Position numbers and translations under genes: made by a program
Assembly (NCBI GenBank): GCA_043785105.1
Contig: JAYVXO010000239.1
Coordinates: forward strand, 3,739 to 67,738
DNA length: 64,000 bases
Reading direction: 5' to 3'
Source: Fimbriiglobus sp043785105
GTDB lineage: Bacteria; Planctomycetota; Planctomycetia; Gemmatales; Gemmataceae
Notes under the pieces: generated by a model
Databases searched by the model: none
Seen by the model: only the letters and a program-made list of their open reading frames with translations
What the model was told of the DNA's origin: nothing
In this document: positions 1 to 7,472 of the stretch, piece by piece
Layout of the letters: the number at the start of each line of letters is the position of its first letter
Position numbering within the stretch: position 1 is the stretch's first letter

Positions 1-1
1 A

Positions 2-658
2 ATTGAATCCGCTTTTCGCCTACTTCCCGACGTCAATGTAGTGGTGTACGAACCCGCAGGCGCTCCAGAAGTTGCCTCAATGGCGAAGCTGAAAACGTCG
101 CCCTCAATGACCGCCGGACGAGCTGCTCTTCTCGGGTTGATGCAGCGGTATTTGGCAGCAGTAATGGATCCTTACGTCACGTTGCTTGAGATTCACAAGC
201 TCATGTACTTTATGCAGGAGGCTGGCGAGTTACTTAAATTGCGATTTATAAAAGGACCGTATGGTCCTTACTCGGAGAACTTGCGGCACGTTCTTTCGTT
301 GATCGAAGGACATTTCATCATCGGTTTCGGCGACGCGGAAGACGCCCCAGATAAACAAATTGAATTGATTGACTCCGCATCCGAACAATCAGCGATGTTT
401 TTGCGCGAACACGACTCAACCTTAGAGAAATTCAATCGGGTAGCGAATTTGATTAAGGGATTTGAAACTTCCTATGGAATGGAATTGTTGGCTACCGTTC
501 ATTGGGTTGCATCCAAAGAATCGGTTTGCAATGCAGACGAAGCTGTAAGCAGTGTCCACAATTGGAATGCTCGCAAACAAATGTTCCGAGAACAACACAT
601 TCGCTGCGCCTGGGACAACCTCCAAAGAGAAGGGTGGATCACTCCAGTATCATCATGA
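2..658 (+). CDS. darG: DarG-type DNA ADP-ribosylglycohydrolase antitoxin, 3' part
   Basis: The frame is open from base 2, so the gene enters from upstream. The first residues (IESAFRLLPDVNVVVYEP, then GAPE) look like the last strand and helix of a macro domain. The C-terminal part has the pattern of the DarG C-terminal domain: a helix reading LLEIHKLMYFMQEAG, then KGPYGPYSENLRHVL and EGHFIIGFGD. In known DarTG systems DarT ADP-ribosylates DNA, and DarG removes the mark through the macro domain and binds DarT through this C-terminal region. The catalytic macro domain and any darT lie outside the window, so activity cannot be judged. The first ATG/GTG seen inside the window is not the real start. 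Family assignment is from recalled motif similarity. Confidence 0.75.
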   Translation: MESAFRLLPDVNVVVYEPAGAPEVASMAKLKTSPSMTAGRAALLGLMQRYLAAVMDPYVTLLEIHKLMYFMQEAGELLKLRFIKGPYGPYSENLRHVLSLIEGHFIIGFGDAEDAPDKQIELIDSASEQSAMFLREHDSTLEKFNRVANLIKGFETSYGMELLATVHWVASKESVCNADEAVSSVHNWNARKQMFREQHIRCAWDNLQREGWITPVSS

Positions 659-725
659 TTCGAAGTGCGCGACACGGAAGTCTGCAACCAAAACTACCTT
701 CACAATCCTCTAGCCAATCCAAAAT

Positions 726-815
726 CGGAGCGGGAGGGATTTGAACCCTCGATACGGGGGATACCCGTATACGGCATTTCCAGTGCCGCCTCTTCAACCA
801 CTCGAGCACCGCTCC
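726..815 (-). tRNA. tRNA-Ser(GGA)
   Basis: On the minus strand the sequence folds as a class II tRNA. The acceptor 5' arm GGAGCGG pairs with 3' CCGCTCC, the discriminator base is G, the anticodon loop CTGGAAA gives anticodon GGA, a long variable arm is built on TACGGG/CCCGTA, and the T loop is GGTTCAAATCC. CCA is not encoded. It reads serine UCC/UCU codons. The long variable arm and G73 are as expected for tRNA-Ser. Confidence 0.96.
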
Positions 816-879
816 TCCGACCCCAACAATGTAGCAGCACCCCGATTGCGCGACAACGGGCGCGGGCGTCGCAAGTTAG

Positions 880-2250
880 TTAACTCAGGATGGAGCGGAT
901 CGGGGTGCCGTCGGTGAGGGTGAGTTGGCGACCGAGGCGGTCCAGGACGGTGGTGTCCGGGGGGATGCCCAGCGCGGTGTAGATTGTGGCGACGAGGTCG
1001 GCGGGGGAGGTCGGGTTTTCGGCGGGGTAGGCGCCGATTTTATCGCTGGAGCCGTACACGATTCCGCCACGCACGCCGCCGCCGGCTAGCACTGCGGAGT
1101 AGCAGCGGGGCCAGTGTTCTCGCCCCGCACTTGCAGCACTGATGCGGGGCGCGCGGCCAAATTCGCCGACCCAAACCACGAGGGTTTCGTCCAGCATTCC
1201 GCGCTGGTCGAGGTCTTCCAACAACGCCGAAAACCCCTGGTCTGCTGGGGGCATCAGACGGGTTTTCAACGAGTTGAAGTTGTTGCCGTGGGTGTCCCAG
1301 AAGGTTTGCCCGTCGTTCGGCCAGTTCACGCAAACTAGCTTCGTGCCAGCTTCAATCATCCGGCGGGCGAGCAAACAGCATTGGCCGTGGGTGTGGCGGC
1401 CGTAGCGGTCACGCATCGCAACGGGTTCCTTTGACAAGTCGAACGCCGTTTCCGCTTCTTGCGACGACAGCAGCCCGAACGCTTTTTGCTGCATCGTGTC
1501 GTACCCGCCGGTGTCGGTTGATTTGGCATCAAGGTGTTGCAACAGGGCGTGCCGGCCGTTCAGCCGCTGATACGAAACGTCCCCCGTCTCCGCGAGTCCG
1601 CCGACGCGAAATTGCGGGTGGTTGGGATCGCCGCTGACGAGGAACGGGTCATGGGTCTGCCCCATCCAACCGCCACTCTGCCCCGGTGCCACGCCACCCG
1701 GCGCGGCGGGGTGCGACACGATCCACGGCAACGTGATGAACCCCGGCAGCGGACCGGAACCGTGTTTCAACTTCGCCACAATGGAGCCGATATGCGGCGA
1801 ATCGAACCGGCTGGGCGGGTCTTGGTCCGAGTTGGGTCGTGGTGCCAGTCGCCCCGTTAAGGTGTGGTGAACTGTGGATAAGTGTGCGGGGTCGTTGTGC
1901 GTCATGGACCGAATTAGGGCATACTGATGGGCAAGTTTCGCCAACCTCGGGAAGTGTTCACTGATCCGCAGTCCGGGCGTCGTCGTGGGAATCGTGCGAA
2001 ACGGCCCACGGACTTCGCTCATGGCGTCGGGCTTGGGATCCCACGTGTCGAGGTGGCTCGGCCCGCCCCACATGAACAGCACGATGCACGCTTTCGCCGT
2101 GCCTTTGCCAGATTCAGCCGCGACGGTCGGTCGCAACGCATCCGCCAACCCCAGCCCCAGAACGCCGAGCGTGCCCGCTTGCAACAGCCCCCGCCGCGAA
2201 AGGTGATTCGTCGAATTAAACTGAGAGCAACTTGCGGTAGGCGGGATCAT
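880..2250 (-). CDS. DUF1501 family Tat-exported protein
   Basis: A 456-residue protein with a twin-arginine signal (LSRRGLLQAGTLGVLGLGLA) near residues 18-37. It is followed by the DUF1501 hallmark FMWGGPSHLDTWDPKP and, near the C-terminus, GEFGRAP and GREHWP. DUF1501 is a sulfatase/alkaline-phosphatase-superfamily-like family that is hugely expanded in planctomycetes. Copies are often paired with a DUF1549/DUF1553 cytochrome-type partner, which is absent here. Residue 1 of the longest frame is a TTG immediately before an ATG; the ATG at 2250 has an AAGGG seven bases upstream and is preferred. The substrate is unknown. It is monocistronic, with its 3' end facing the tRNA-Ser gene. Confidence 0.88.
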   Translation of the reverse strand: MIPPTASCSQFNSTNHLSRRGLLQAGTLGVLGLGLADALRPTVAAESGKGTAKACIVLFMWGGPSHLDTWDPKPDAMSEVRGPFRTIPTTTPGLRISEHFPRLAKLAHQYALIRSMTHNDPAHLSTVHHTLTGRLAPRPNSDQDPPSRFDSPHIGSIVAKLKHGSGPLPGFITLPWIVSHPAAPGGVAPGQSGGWMGQTHDPFLVSGDPNHPQFRVGGLAETGDVSYQRLNGRHALLQHLDAKSTDTGGYDTMQQKAFGLLSSQEAETAFDLSKEPVAMRDRYGRHTHGQCCLLARRMIEAGTKLVCVNWPNDGQTFWDTHGNNFNSLKTRLMPPADQGFSALLEDLDQRGMLDETLVVWVGEFGRAPRISAASAGREHWPRCYSAVLAGGGVRGGIVYGSSDKIGAYPAENPTSPADLVATIYTALGIPPDTTVLDRLGRQLTLTDGTPIRSILS

Positions 2251-2360
2251 CAATCACCCTTGGCAGAAACGTGACTCGTCGGCAGGATCAACACAAACTA
2301 ACCGGCAGGATGTGAACGATACAGCAGTGCCCGTCACAACGCAACCGTTATCCGGCGGTC

Positions 2361-2483
2361 CACGCGAACCGGCTGCGTCAACTGCCGGGGTGGATTGCCT
2401 CAGACGACGGGAGTGTCTTGTCCATTCACCAACCTAATTGAACGATCCAGACCACCCGGCAGTTGACGCAGCCGGTTCGCGTG
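2361..2483. repeat. Long inverted repeat, about 32-bp arms around a 58-bp centre
   Basis: The arm at 2361-2393 (beginning CACGCGAACCGGCTGCGTCA) is repeated in inverse orientation at 2452-2483, differing by one extra G. The centre (2394-2451) shows no symmetry and no gene. The right arm lies just beyond the stop of the 2507-2836 minus-strand gene. It could be a transcription terminator with a large loop, or the terminal repeats of a small decayed mobile element. It does not match the other palindromic families in the window. Confidence 0.85.
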
Positions 2484-2506
2484 TACTTGACACAATTGCA
2501 CTACGC

Positions 2507-2836
2507 CTAAGATTGAACGCCCAACCCAACTCCGCGAACCGGGTAAACGTGAAAAACATATGTGCTGATCTGCTGAACAACCACGCGGTCGCCGACCTTA
2601 AGCCCGTGTGTGCGTATGAACTCACCGACCCATGCCCGACTCCGGAACGCGCCGTCGGACGCCACGAGATCTGTATCAACAGGTTCGCCGCCCCAGTACA
2701 CACGAACCGTTTTGATCGCGGCTTCGTGCTTGTTCGTGCCGCCGAACACGTCGGGCGGAAAGAGAGACCGCAACTCCGATAAAAGCAGGTAGTCGTTCTT
2801 AACGCAACCCTCTGTGATTTCGGTGACACCCCACAT
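2507..2836 (-). CDS. Small conserved hypothetical protein
   Basis: A 109-residue frame whose composition looks protein-like: NDYLLLSELRSLFPPDVFGG, then VRVYWGGEPVDTDL, FRSRAWVGEFIRTHGL and KVGDRVVVQQ, YVFHVYPV. The order of beta-rich segments ending in 'GDRVVVQQ...YVFHVYP' recalls small DNA-binding pseudobarrel proteins (B3/EcoRII-N-like fold). I cannot name a family, so that is only a fold-level guess. The ATG is preceded by a G-rich run that could serve as a weak ribosome binding site. Competing frames over the same DNA (including a 234-residue frame) have arginine/serine-rich shadow composition. No partner gene is adjacent. Confidence 0.55.
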   Translation of the reverse strand: MWGVTEITEGCVKNDYLLLSELRSLFPPDVFGGTNKHEAAIKTVRVYWGGEPVDTDLVASDGAFRSRAWVGEFIRTHGLKVGDRVVVQQISTYVFHVYPVRGVGLGVQS

Positions 2837-3027
2837 TTTTCCGCCCCCCTAAATAGCGACTTGCATTTTGATCTGTATAAGTGGACTGAAGTAGTGTACA
2901 AACAAGTCTGGTTCTGAACCCCGAGAAAGTTCGGGTAGTAGGAACCACCAGGGGTCCACAAGGGCCCCCATTTTGTTCCCGTTCGTGCAACTCCCGTTTG
3001 GCGAACCCGGTTGAATACAGTGTCGCT

Positions 3028-4341
3028 ATGACCTCCATTTACCTCGACCACAACGCCACGACGCCGATCTTGCCGGAAGCCTGGGAGGCGATGCGGCCGG
3101 TGATGGCGGAGGCGTTTGGCAACCCGTCGTCGGCGCATCAGATGGGGCGACGGGCACGGCAGTTTCTCGAAGACGCGCGGGACAAGGTGGCGGCGTTGCT
3201 GGGTGCGGATTCGGATGAAATCGTGTTCACCAGCGGCGCGACCGAGGCGAACAACCTTGCGATTTTGGGGCTAAATCTCGGCGTTGATTCGCCGCACATC
3301 TTGGCGTCGCTCATTGAACACCCGTGCGTGATTGAGCCGTTGAAGCAACATGCGAATCACGGCGTGGTCGTCGAGTGGTTGCCGGTTTCAGAACGGGGCG
3401 TGGTCGAAACGGAATCGGTTGTGGCACGGGTCACGCCGAACACGCGGTTGATTTGTTTGATGCTCGTCAACCACGAAACCGGGGCCATTCAGCCGGTGCG
3501 CCGCGTTGCCAAGAAGTTCCACAAGGAACTGTTCATCCATTGTGACGCCGCGCAAGCTGTTGGCAAAATCCCGGTGAACTTCCACGATCTCAGCGTCACA
3601 ACCCTCAGCGCCTCCGCCCACAAATTCCGTGGCCCCAAGGGGGTCGGGGTGTTGCTCCTGAAGAGCGGGACGAAGTGCCGACCGCGTCTGTTCGGCGGCC
3701 ATCAACAAAAAGGCTTACGTCCCGGTACGGAGCCGGTTGCGCTGGCCGTCGGCATGGCGACGGCACTGGAAGTGGCCGTGCGAGACATGGCCAGCAATCT
3801 TGCGAAACTGGAGGCGTTGCGAACGCGGTTTGTCTCGAAACTCTGTGAGGCGATCCCAGACATCGTGCTGAATTCAGCAGAAGATACCGAAGCCACCCCA
3901 CCCCCGGCCACTCCCCGACGCGGAGAGGGGAGCAAGACCTCTCTTCCTCCCTCCCCGCTTGCGGGGAGGGCTGGGGTGGGGTGGCGGCTTCAACCCCCCT
4001 TAATCCCCCCGCAAACGGGGGGAGAGAAGACCGCGCTTCCCCAGGGGGCTACGGGGTGGGGTTGCAGCTTGCCGACAACGGTGAACGTCTCGTTCCTCGG
4101 GTGTCGCTCGGACGTGTTGCTAGTCAGCTTGGACTTGGCGGGCATCGCGTGTTCGACAGGGTCCGCGTGTTCGTCGGGCAGCTTGTTACCGTCGCCGGTG
4201 TTAGAAGCAATGGGCGTTTCGGAGGAACGATTACGCTCCGCAATCCGGTTTAGCTTGTCCACGATGTTGACGGAACAGGACATCGACGACGCCACGGATC
4301 GCATCACAAAATGCGTACACGCCGTGCGACAACGAGGGTAA
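3028..4341 (+). CDS. NifS/IscS-like cysteine desulfurase with internal repeat insertion
   Basis: A 437-residue PLP-dependent class V aminotransferase. The start MTSIYLDHNATTPILPEA is typical of NifS/IscS; the ATG at 3028 is preferred over an upstream in-frame start that would add ten atypical residues. Motifs in order are FTSGATEANNLAI, LVNHETGAIQP, HCDAAQAVGKI, SAHKFRGPKGVGVL (PLP lysine) and GIACSTGSACSSGS (mobile catalytic cysteine loop). It would take sulfur from cysteine for Fe-S cluster or tRNA thiolation pathways; no iscU or mnmA is nearby. Between LNSAEDTE and LPTTVNVSF there are about 58 extra, proline/glycine-rich residues (289-347) encoded by a palindromic repeat found elsewhere only between genes. 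Without them the protein would be about 380 residues, the family norm. Whether it stays active is unknown. Confidence 0.92.
   Translation: MTSIYLDHNATTPILPEAWEAMRPVMAEAFGNPSSAHQMGRRARQFLEDARDKVAALLGADSDEIVFTSGATEANNLAILGLNLGVDSPHILASLIEHPCVIEPLKQHANHGVVVEWLPVSERGVVETESVVARVTPNTRLICLMLVNHETGAIQPVRRVAKKFHKELFIHCDAAQAVGKIPVNFHDLSVTTLSASAHKFRGPKGVGVLLLKSGTKCRPRLFGGHQQKGLRPGTEPVALAVGMATALEVAVRDMASNLAKLEALRTRFVSKLCEAIPDIVLNSAEDTEATPPPATPRRGEGSKTSLPPSPLAGRAGVGWRLQPPLIPPQTGGEKTALPQGATGWGCSLPTTVNVSFLGCRSDVLLVSLDLAGIACSTGSACSSGSLLPSPVLEAMGVSEERLRSAIRFSLSTMLTEQDIDDATDRITKCVHAVRQRG
3892..4066 (+). repeat. Intergenic-type palindromic repeat inserted in frame in the cysteine desulfurase gene
   Basis: About 175 bp built of nested GC-rich hairpins: CTCCCCGCTTGCGGGGAG and CCCCCCGCAAACGGGGGG, bounded by CCACCCC...GGGGTGGGG arms. 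The same modules in the same order occur in the dnaN-dciA spacer at 7222-7472 (CTCCCCGCATGCGGGGAG, TTCAACCCCCCT, CCCCGCATACGGGG, GGAAGAC). It keeps the reading frame and has no stop codon. Confidence 0.88.
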
Positions 4342-4350
4342 ATGGTTGGC

Positions 4351-4555
4351 TTTCATGCCCTGGAGGGGCATCGGGATGTAGCCACGGGTGGAGCGCTTCG
4401 CGTAACCCGTGGAAGTCCATTGGCAAATCGCCCTGGAGGGGCGAAGGAATTCCTCTGTCCCTCCAGGGCAGCAGCAAATCGGGCATCCACTTCCACGGGA
4501 TGCGCGAAGCGCTCTACCCGTGGCTACATCCCTTGACCCCTACCGGGGCCACCAA
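4351..4555. repeat. Palindromic repeat family A, copy 1
   Basis: An approximately 200-bp imperfect palindrome directly after the cysteine desulfurase gene. Each half carries GATGTAGCCACGGGT, GAGCGCTTCGCG and CCGTGGAAGT in mirrored order. A small GCCCTGGAGGGGC hairpin lies next to the centre and another at the outer edge. Related copies lie at 40937-41149 and 47703-47908. There is no open frame and no transposase. It may form a large cruciform or act as a terminator. Confidence 0.9.
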
Positions 4556-4700
4556 ACAGGAAGCAGTCCCCACCGCGTTTTGTGACGTTCACTCGTCCGC
4601 AATCGCCGTTGATTCCCAAACCCGAGATCGTCCGAAAACCCAATCGGTCCGATCATTCCATCTCGTTGATTTTCATGCACTTGCGGTTCGCGGATGCCAC

Positions 4701-4729
4701 TACTCAGCGTGGGTGCTTTTTCGTATAAT
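4701..4729 (+). promoter_or_regulatory. Probable dnaA promoter, possible leaderless transcript
   Basis: A perfect TATAAT sits at 4724-4729, eight bases before the dnaA ATG at 4738. The hexamer 17 bp upstream (TACTCA) is a poor -35. No Shine-Dalgarno sequence lies between the -10 box and the ATG. With a usual start six to eight bases after the -10 box, the mRNA would begin at or next to the ATG. Confidence 0.5.
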
Positions 4730-4737
4730 TTGCAATA

Positions 4738-5781
4738 ATGTCCCCAACCGTTTCTCAGTTCGGTGTTGGCTTGAAACCTGCTTGTTGGGGCGAGTTTGTT
4801 ACGTTGCCCGAAAACGCCTCGGCTGTGGCTGCCGCGCGACAAATAGTTCGCACGTTAACTCACCCCAAATCGCACCGCAAACTGGTCCCAAACCCGCTGG
4901 TTTTGCACGGGCCACCGGGGTCCGGCAAGTCGATGCTCGTGCAGACGCTCGTTCGCAAACTGACCGATTCCCCATTGGGGCTGTCCGCCCAAGCTCTGCC
5001 GGCCAAAGAAATCCCCCGTTCGACGACGACGCAGACGGATTCGGAATACGAAATCAAAGACTTGCAGCGGATGGACTTTCTTGCACTTGAAGATGTTCAC
5101 CTGTTGCCAACGCGAAGTATCAGTGACCTGTGCCGGTTGTTGGATTATCGGAACTCGCGGCGGTCGTTGACCGTGGTGACCTCGAACGCGGGTCCGGCTG
5201 GGTTGTCGAAGTTGCCGCGCCGCTTGACATCCCGTTTGGCTGCCGGGTTGGTGGTGCAACTCGAACCAATCTCTCCGACCAGCCGCCGGACGCTGATTGA
5301 GCAACTCGCCCACAGCCGCAAACTGTCGCTGACGGATGACGCGATCGACTTCCTGGCCAAGTATTGCACCGGGGGCGGCGTGCGCACGATCCTCGGGACG
5401 CTAACGCAACTCAAAACCCTTTCACGCGGCATCTTGGGTGCTCTTGATTCGGAAACAGTGCGCGACCTGTTGAAACCCGAGAAACCGACATCGCGGCACG
5501 GCATCGTCGAACGGATCGTGGCGAAGGTGGCCGCAACATACGGCGTGAAACCGAAGGACGTGCTGAGTAAGTGCCGCCAACGGACCCTGCTAATTCCGCG
5601 GCAATTAGCGATGTACTTGACGCGGTTGTTGACCAAGTTATCGTTGCCGCAAATCGGCGCGGCGTTCGGCGGCCGGGACCACACCACGGTGTTGCACTCG
5701 TGTCGCAAAATCGAGGCGGAACTGAAGGCGGACGCGAAGTTGAAACGAACGGTGCGTGAACTGAAGGCGGAACTGCAATGA
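4738..5781 (+). CDS. dnaA: Chromosomal replication initiator DnaA, short form
   Basis: A 347-residue AAA+ initiator. Walker A is GPPGSGKS (residues 58-65), Walker B is FLALEDVH (about 114-121), the arginine-finger region is RLTSRLAAGL, and sensor II lies near GGGVRTILGTL. The C-terminal DNA-binding domain ends with the DnaA signature GRDHTTVLHS (312-321). Typical DnaA is about 450 residues with an N-terminal domain I that binds DnaB and partners. Here only about 50 residues precede Walker A, so domains I and II are essentially missing. The usual GGxGxGKT Walker A is altered to GPPGSGKS. It would open oriC, which probably lies just downstream. It is followed by dnaN, dciA and gyrB. The start lies directly after a TATAAT box. 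Confidence 0.93.
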   Translation: MSPTVSQFGVGLKPACWGEFVTLPENASAVAAARQIVRTLTHPKSHRKLVPNPLVLHGPPGSGKSMLVQTLVRKLTDSPLGLSAQALPAKEIPRSTTTQTDSEYEIKDLQRMDFLALEDVHLLPTRSISDLCRLLDYRNSRRSLTVVTSNAGPAGLSKLPRRLTSRLAAGLVVQLEPISPTSRRTLIEQLAHSRKLSLTDDAIDFLAKYCTGGGVRTILGTLTQLKTLSRGILGALDSETVRDLLKPEKPTSRHGIVERIVAKVAATYGVKPKDVLSKCRQRTLLIPRQLAMYLTRLLTKLSLPQIGAAFGGRDHTTVLHSCRKIEAELKADAKLKRTVRELKAELQ

Positions 5782-5811
5782 CGCGCAGCGAAACAGGACT
5801 GACGCGCACCC

Positions 5812-5820
5812 TGTGGATAA
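5812..5820 (+). promoter_or_regulatory. DnaA box, perfect consensus
   Basis: TGTGGATAA exactly matches the E. coli-type DnaA box (inverse of TTATCCACA). It lies 31 bp after the dnaA stop and faces the box at 5945. Confidence 0.8.
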
Positions 5821-5944
5821 CCCTGTGCGCAAATGGCGCGCGATTGTTCCCAAGTGGCGCGCAAGCACGGGGATCGCGGGAACCGAACACAGTCGCCGAT
5901 TTGCGCGGCCCGGCGCGCCACAGTACAAACATCGGCGCGCCAAG

Positions 5945-5953
5945 TTATCCACA
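5945..5953 (-). promoter_or_regulatory. DnaA box, perfect consensus, opposite orientation
   Basis: TTATCCACA on the plus strand, two bases after the inverted GGCGCGCCA motif at 5934-5942. With the box at 5812 it frames the GCGC-rich core. Confidence 0.8.
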
Positions 5954-6094
5954 GGTTGCCGGTTCAGGGAAACGCCTGCATTCGTAGTGGATTCTGGTAC
6001 GAAACGGGATTGCGCGTCAGGAATGGCGAAGACCTTACTACTGTTACTTTGGATTAAACTAAGTGATTCTTAAAGAAAACTGGAGAGCGGCAAC

Positions 6095-7210
6095 ATGCAA
6101 GTAACTTGTCAACGCGAAGCCTTGCTGACAGCGTGCCAGATCGTTGGCGTTGCCGCCGCCGCCCGGACAACCAAACCGATCCTCAGCAACATCAAAGCGA
6201 TCGCCGTCGAAGACAGCCTCACGCTCATGGCCACGGACCTGGAAGTCGGCATCCGCTATGAGATGCGCGGCGTGAAGGTCGGTCGTGCGGGGGCAGCCAT
6301 TCTTCCGCCGGCCCGGCTCATCTCGATCATGCGCGAAACCACGGACCCCGAGATTACCATCAACGTCGGCGAAGAAACGACGACGATAAAGCTCAGCACC
6401 GGGCGGTTTGAACTGCCGAGTGGTGTCCCGGATGAGTTTCCCGAAATTCCCGGCTTTGACGACGCGACCGAATACCACGAAATCAAAGCGGGCATCCTCC
6501 GCACGATGTTGAAGCGGACCAGCTTCGCCGTCGAAAAACGTGAGAGTACGCGGTTCGCCGTCACGGGCATACTTTGGGAAGCCGAAGGCAAGATCGCCCG
6601 TCTGGTGGCCACAGACACTCGTAGGCTGGCGTTGTGCGAAGGACCGGCCACGGTTCATGGCCCGACCGACCCGAAGGGGCAATCGCACCTCATCCCGTTG
6701 AAGACGATTCAACTGCTTGAGCGGAATTTAACGGACGACGGCGAACTCGTGAAGATCGTCCTGAAGCCGAACGAAGCCCTGTTCCAAACCGAACGGGCGT
6801 TGATTCACACCCGCCTCGTCGAAGGCCGGTTCCCGCCGTATCGCAACATCATCCCCAAGAAGATGGACGTGAAGTTGCCCATCAACGTGCCCGAACTGAT
6901 GGCCCGCGTTCGCCAAGCCGCGATCATGGCGGACGAAGAAAGCCGCCGCGTCGATTTCCACTTTGAACCCGGTTCCGTGGTCCTGACGGCACGCGGTCCC
7001 GAAACCGGCAGTGGCGAAGTGAAGATGGAACTGCCCGATTACAACGGCCCGATCGTGGACATCGCCTTCGACCCGGCGTACCTGACGGAAATGCTCCGCG
7101 CCATCGACGGCGAACCGACCGCCATTTTGGAAATGACCGACGGCCAAAAGCCCGCCGTGTTCCGCGTCGGCGAGAATTACGTGTACCTCGTGATGCCGCT
7201 AGCCGGGTGA
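6095..7210 (+). CDS. dnaN: DNA polymerase III beta subunit (sliding clamp)
   Basis: A 371-residue clamp of normal length with the three-fold repeated fold. It begins MQVTCQREALLTACQIVGV. Internal landmarks are LATDLEVGIRYEM-type text (MATDLEVGIRYEM), FELPSGVPDEFPEIP and LVATDTRRLALCEG, and it ends with the family-typical VYLVMPLAG (canonical YVVMPMRL-type tail). It tethers polymerase III to DNA and is the docking platform for repair proteins. The start has a good TGGAGAG seven bases upstream. It lies between the oriC candidate and a repeat-filled spacer before dciA. Confidence 0.97.
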   Translation: MQVTCQREALLTACQIVGVAAAARTTKPILSNIKAIAVEDSLTLMATDLEVGIRYEMRGVKVGRAGAAILPPARLISIMRETTDPEITINVGEETTTIKLSTGRFELPSGVPDEFPEIPGFDDATEYHEIKAGILRTMLKRTSFAVEKRESTRFAVTGILWEAEGKIARLVATDTRRLALCEGPATVHGPTDPKGQSHLIPLKTIQLLERNLTDDGELVKIVLKPNEALFQTERALIHTRLVEGRFPPYRNIIPKKMDVKLPINVPELMARVRQAAIMADEESRRVDFHFEPGSVVLTARGPETGSGEVKMELPDYNGPIVDIAFDPAYLTEMLRAIDGEPTAILEMTDGQKPAVFRVGENYVYLVMPLAG

Positions 7211-7221
7211 GTGGATCAATC

Positions 7222-7472
7222 GCTCTCCCCGCATGCGGGGAGGGGTGGGGTCGAACCAGCCACCCGATTCGGGAACCGTCCAGAGAAGGGAGACGGTCTT
7301 CAACCCCCCTCAATCGCCCCGCATACGGGGGGAAGGAAGACTCTGGCTCCCTCCCCGCATGCGGGGAGAGGTGGGGTGGGGTCGAACCAGCCACCCGATT
7401 CGGGAACCGTTCAGTGAAGGGAGACGGTCTTCACCCCCCCTCAATCCCCCCGCATACGGGGGGAAGGAAGAC
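7222..7472 (+). repeat. Tandem palindromic repeat, two 127-bp units
   Basis: Two near-identical units begin at about 7224 and 7351. Each has CTCCCCGCATGCGGGGAG, GTGGGGTCGAACCAGCCACC, GGGAGACGGTCTTCA and CCCCGCATACGGGGGG. They fill the dnaN-dciA spacer. The same modules are found inside the cysteine desulfurase gene (3892-4066). There are no spacers of the CRISPR kind and no open frame with protein-like composition. Confidence 0.92.

Larger units (their letters stand above)
5779..6090. other. Candidate replication origin (oriC) between dnaA and dnaN
   Basis: Seen directly: two perfect DnaA boxes face each other (TGTGGATAA at 5812-5820, TTATCCACA at 5945-5953). TGACGCGC occurs at 5779 and 5800 and TGGCGCGC at 5834 and 5855, both pairs 21 bp apart. 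GGCGCGCCA, the same motif inverted, occurs at 5912-5920 and 5934-5942, 22 bp apart. An AT-rich stretch at about 6034-6080 (TTACTACTGTTACTTTGG, then TTAAACTAAG) could be the unwinding element. No credible gene lies in the interval. Origins next to dnaA/dnaN are common, so the assignment is likely, but GC skew was not computed. Confidence 0.75.

Noticed and set aside
2434..3138. 234-codon minus-strand open frame
   Set aside because: Arginine/serine-rich shadow composition; the overlapping 2507-2836 frame looks far more protein-like.
5813..6073. Short open frames in the dnaA-dnaN spacer (up to 86 codons)
   Set aside because: Composition is not protein-like and the interval is dense in DnaA boxes and GCGC motifs, fitting an origin.
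7222..7472. Possible CRISPR array
   Set aside because: Only two long hairpin-containing units, without short uniform repeats, unique spacers or cas genes.
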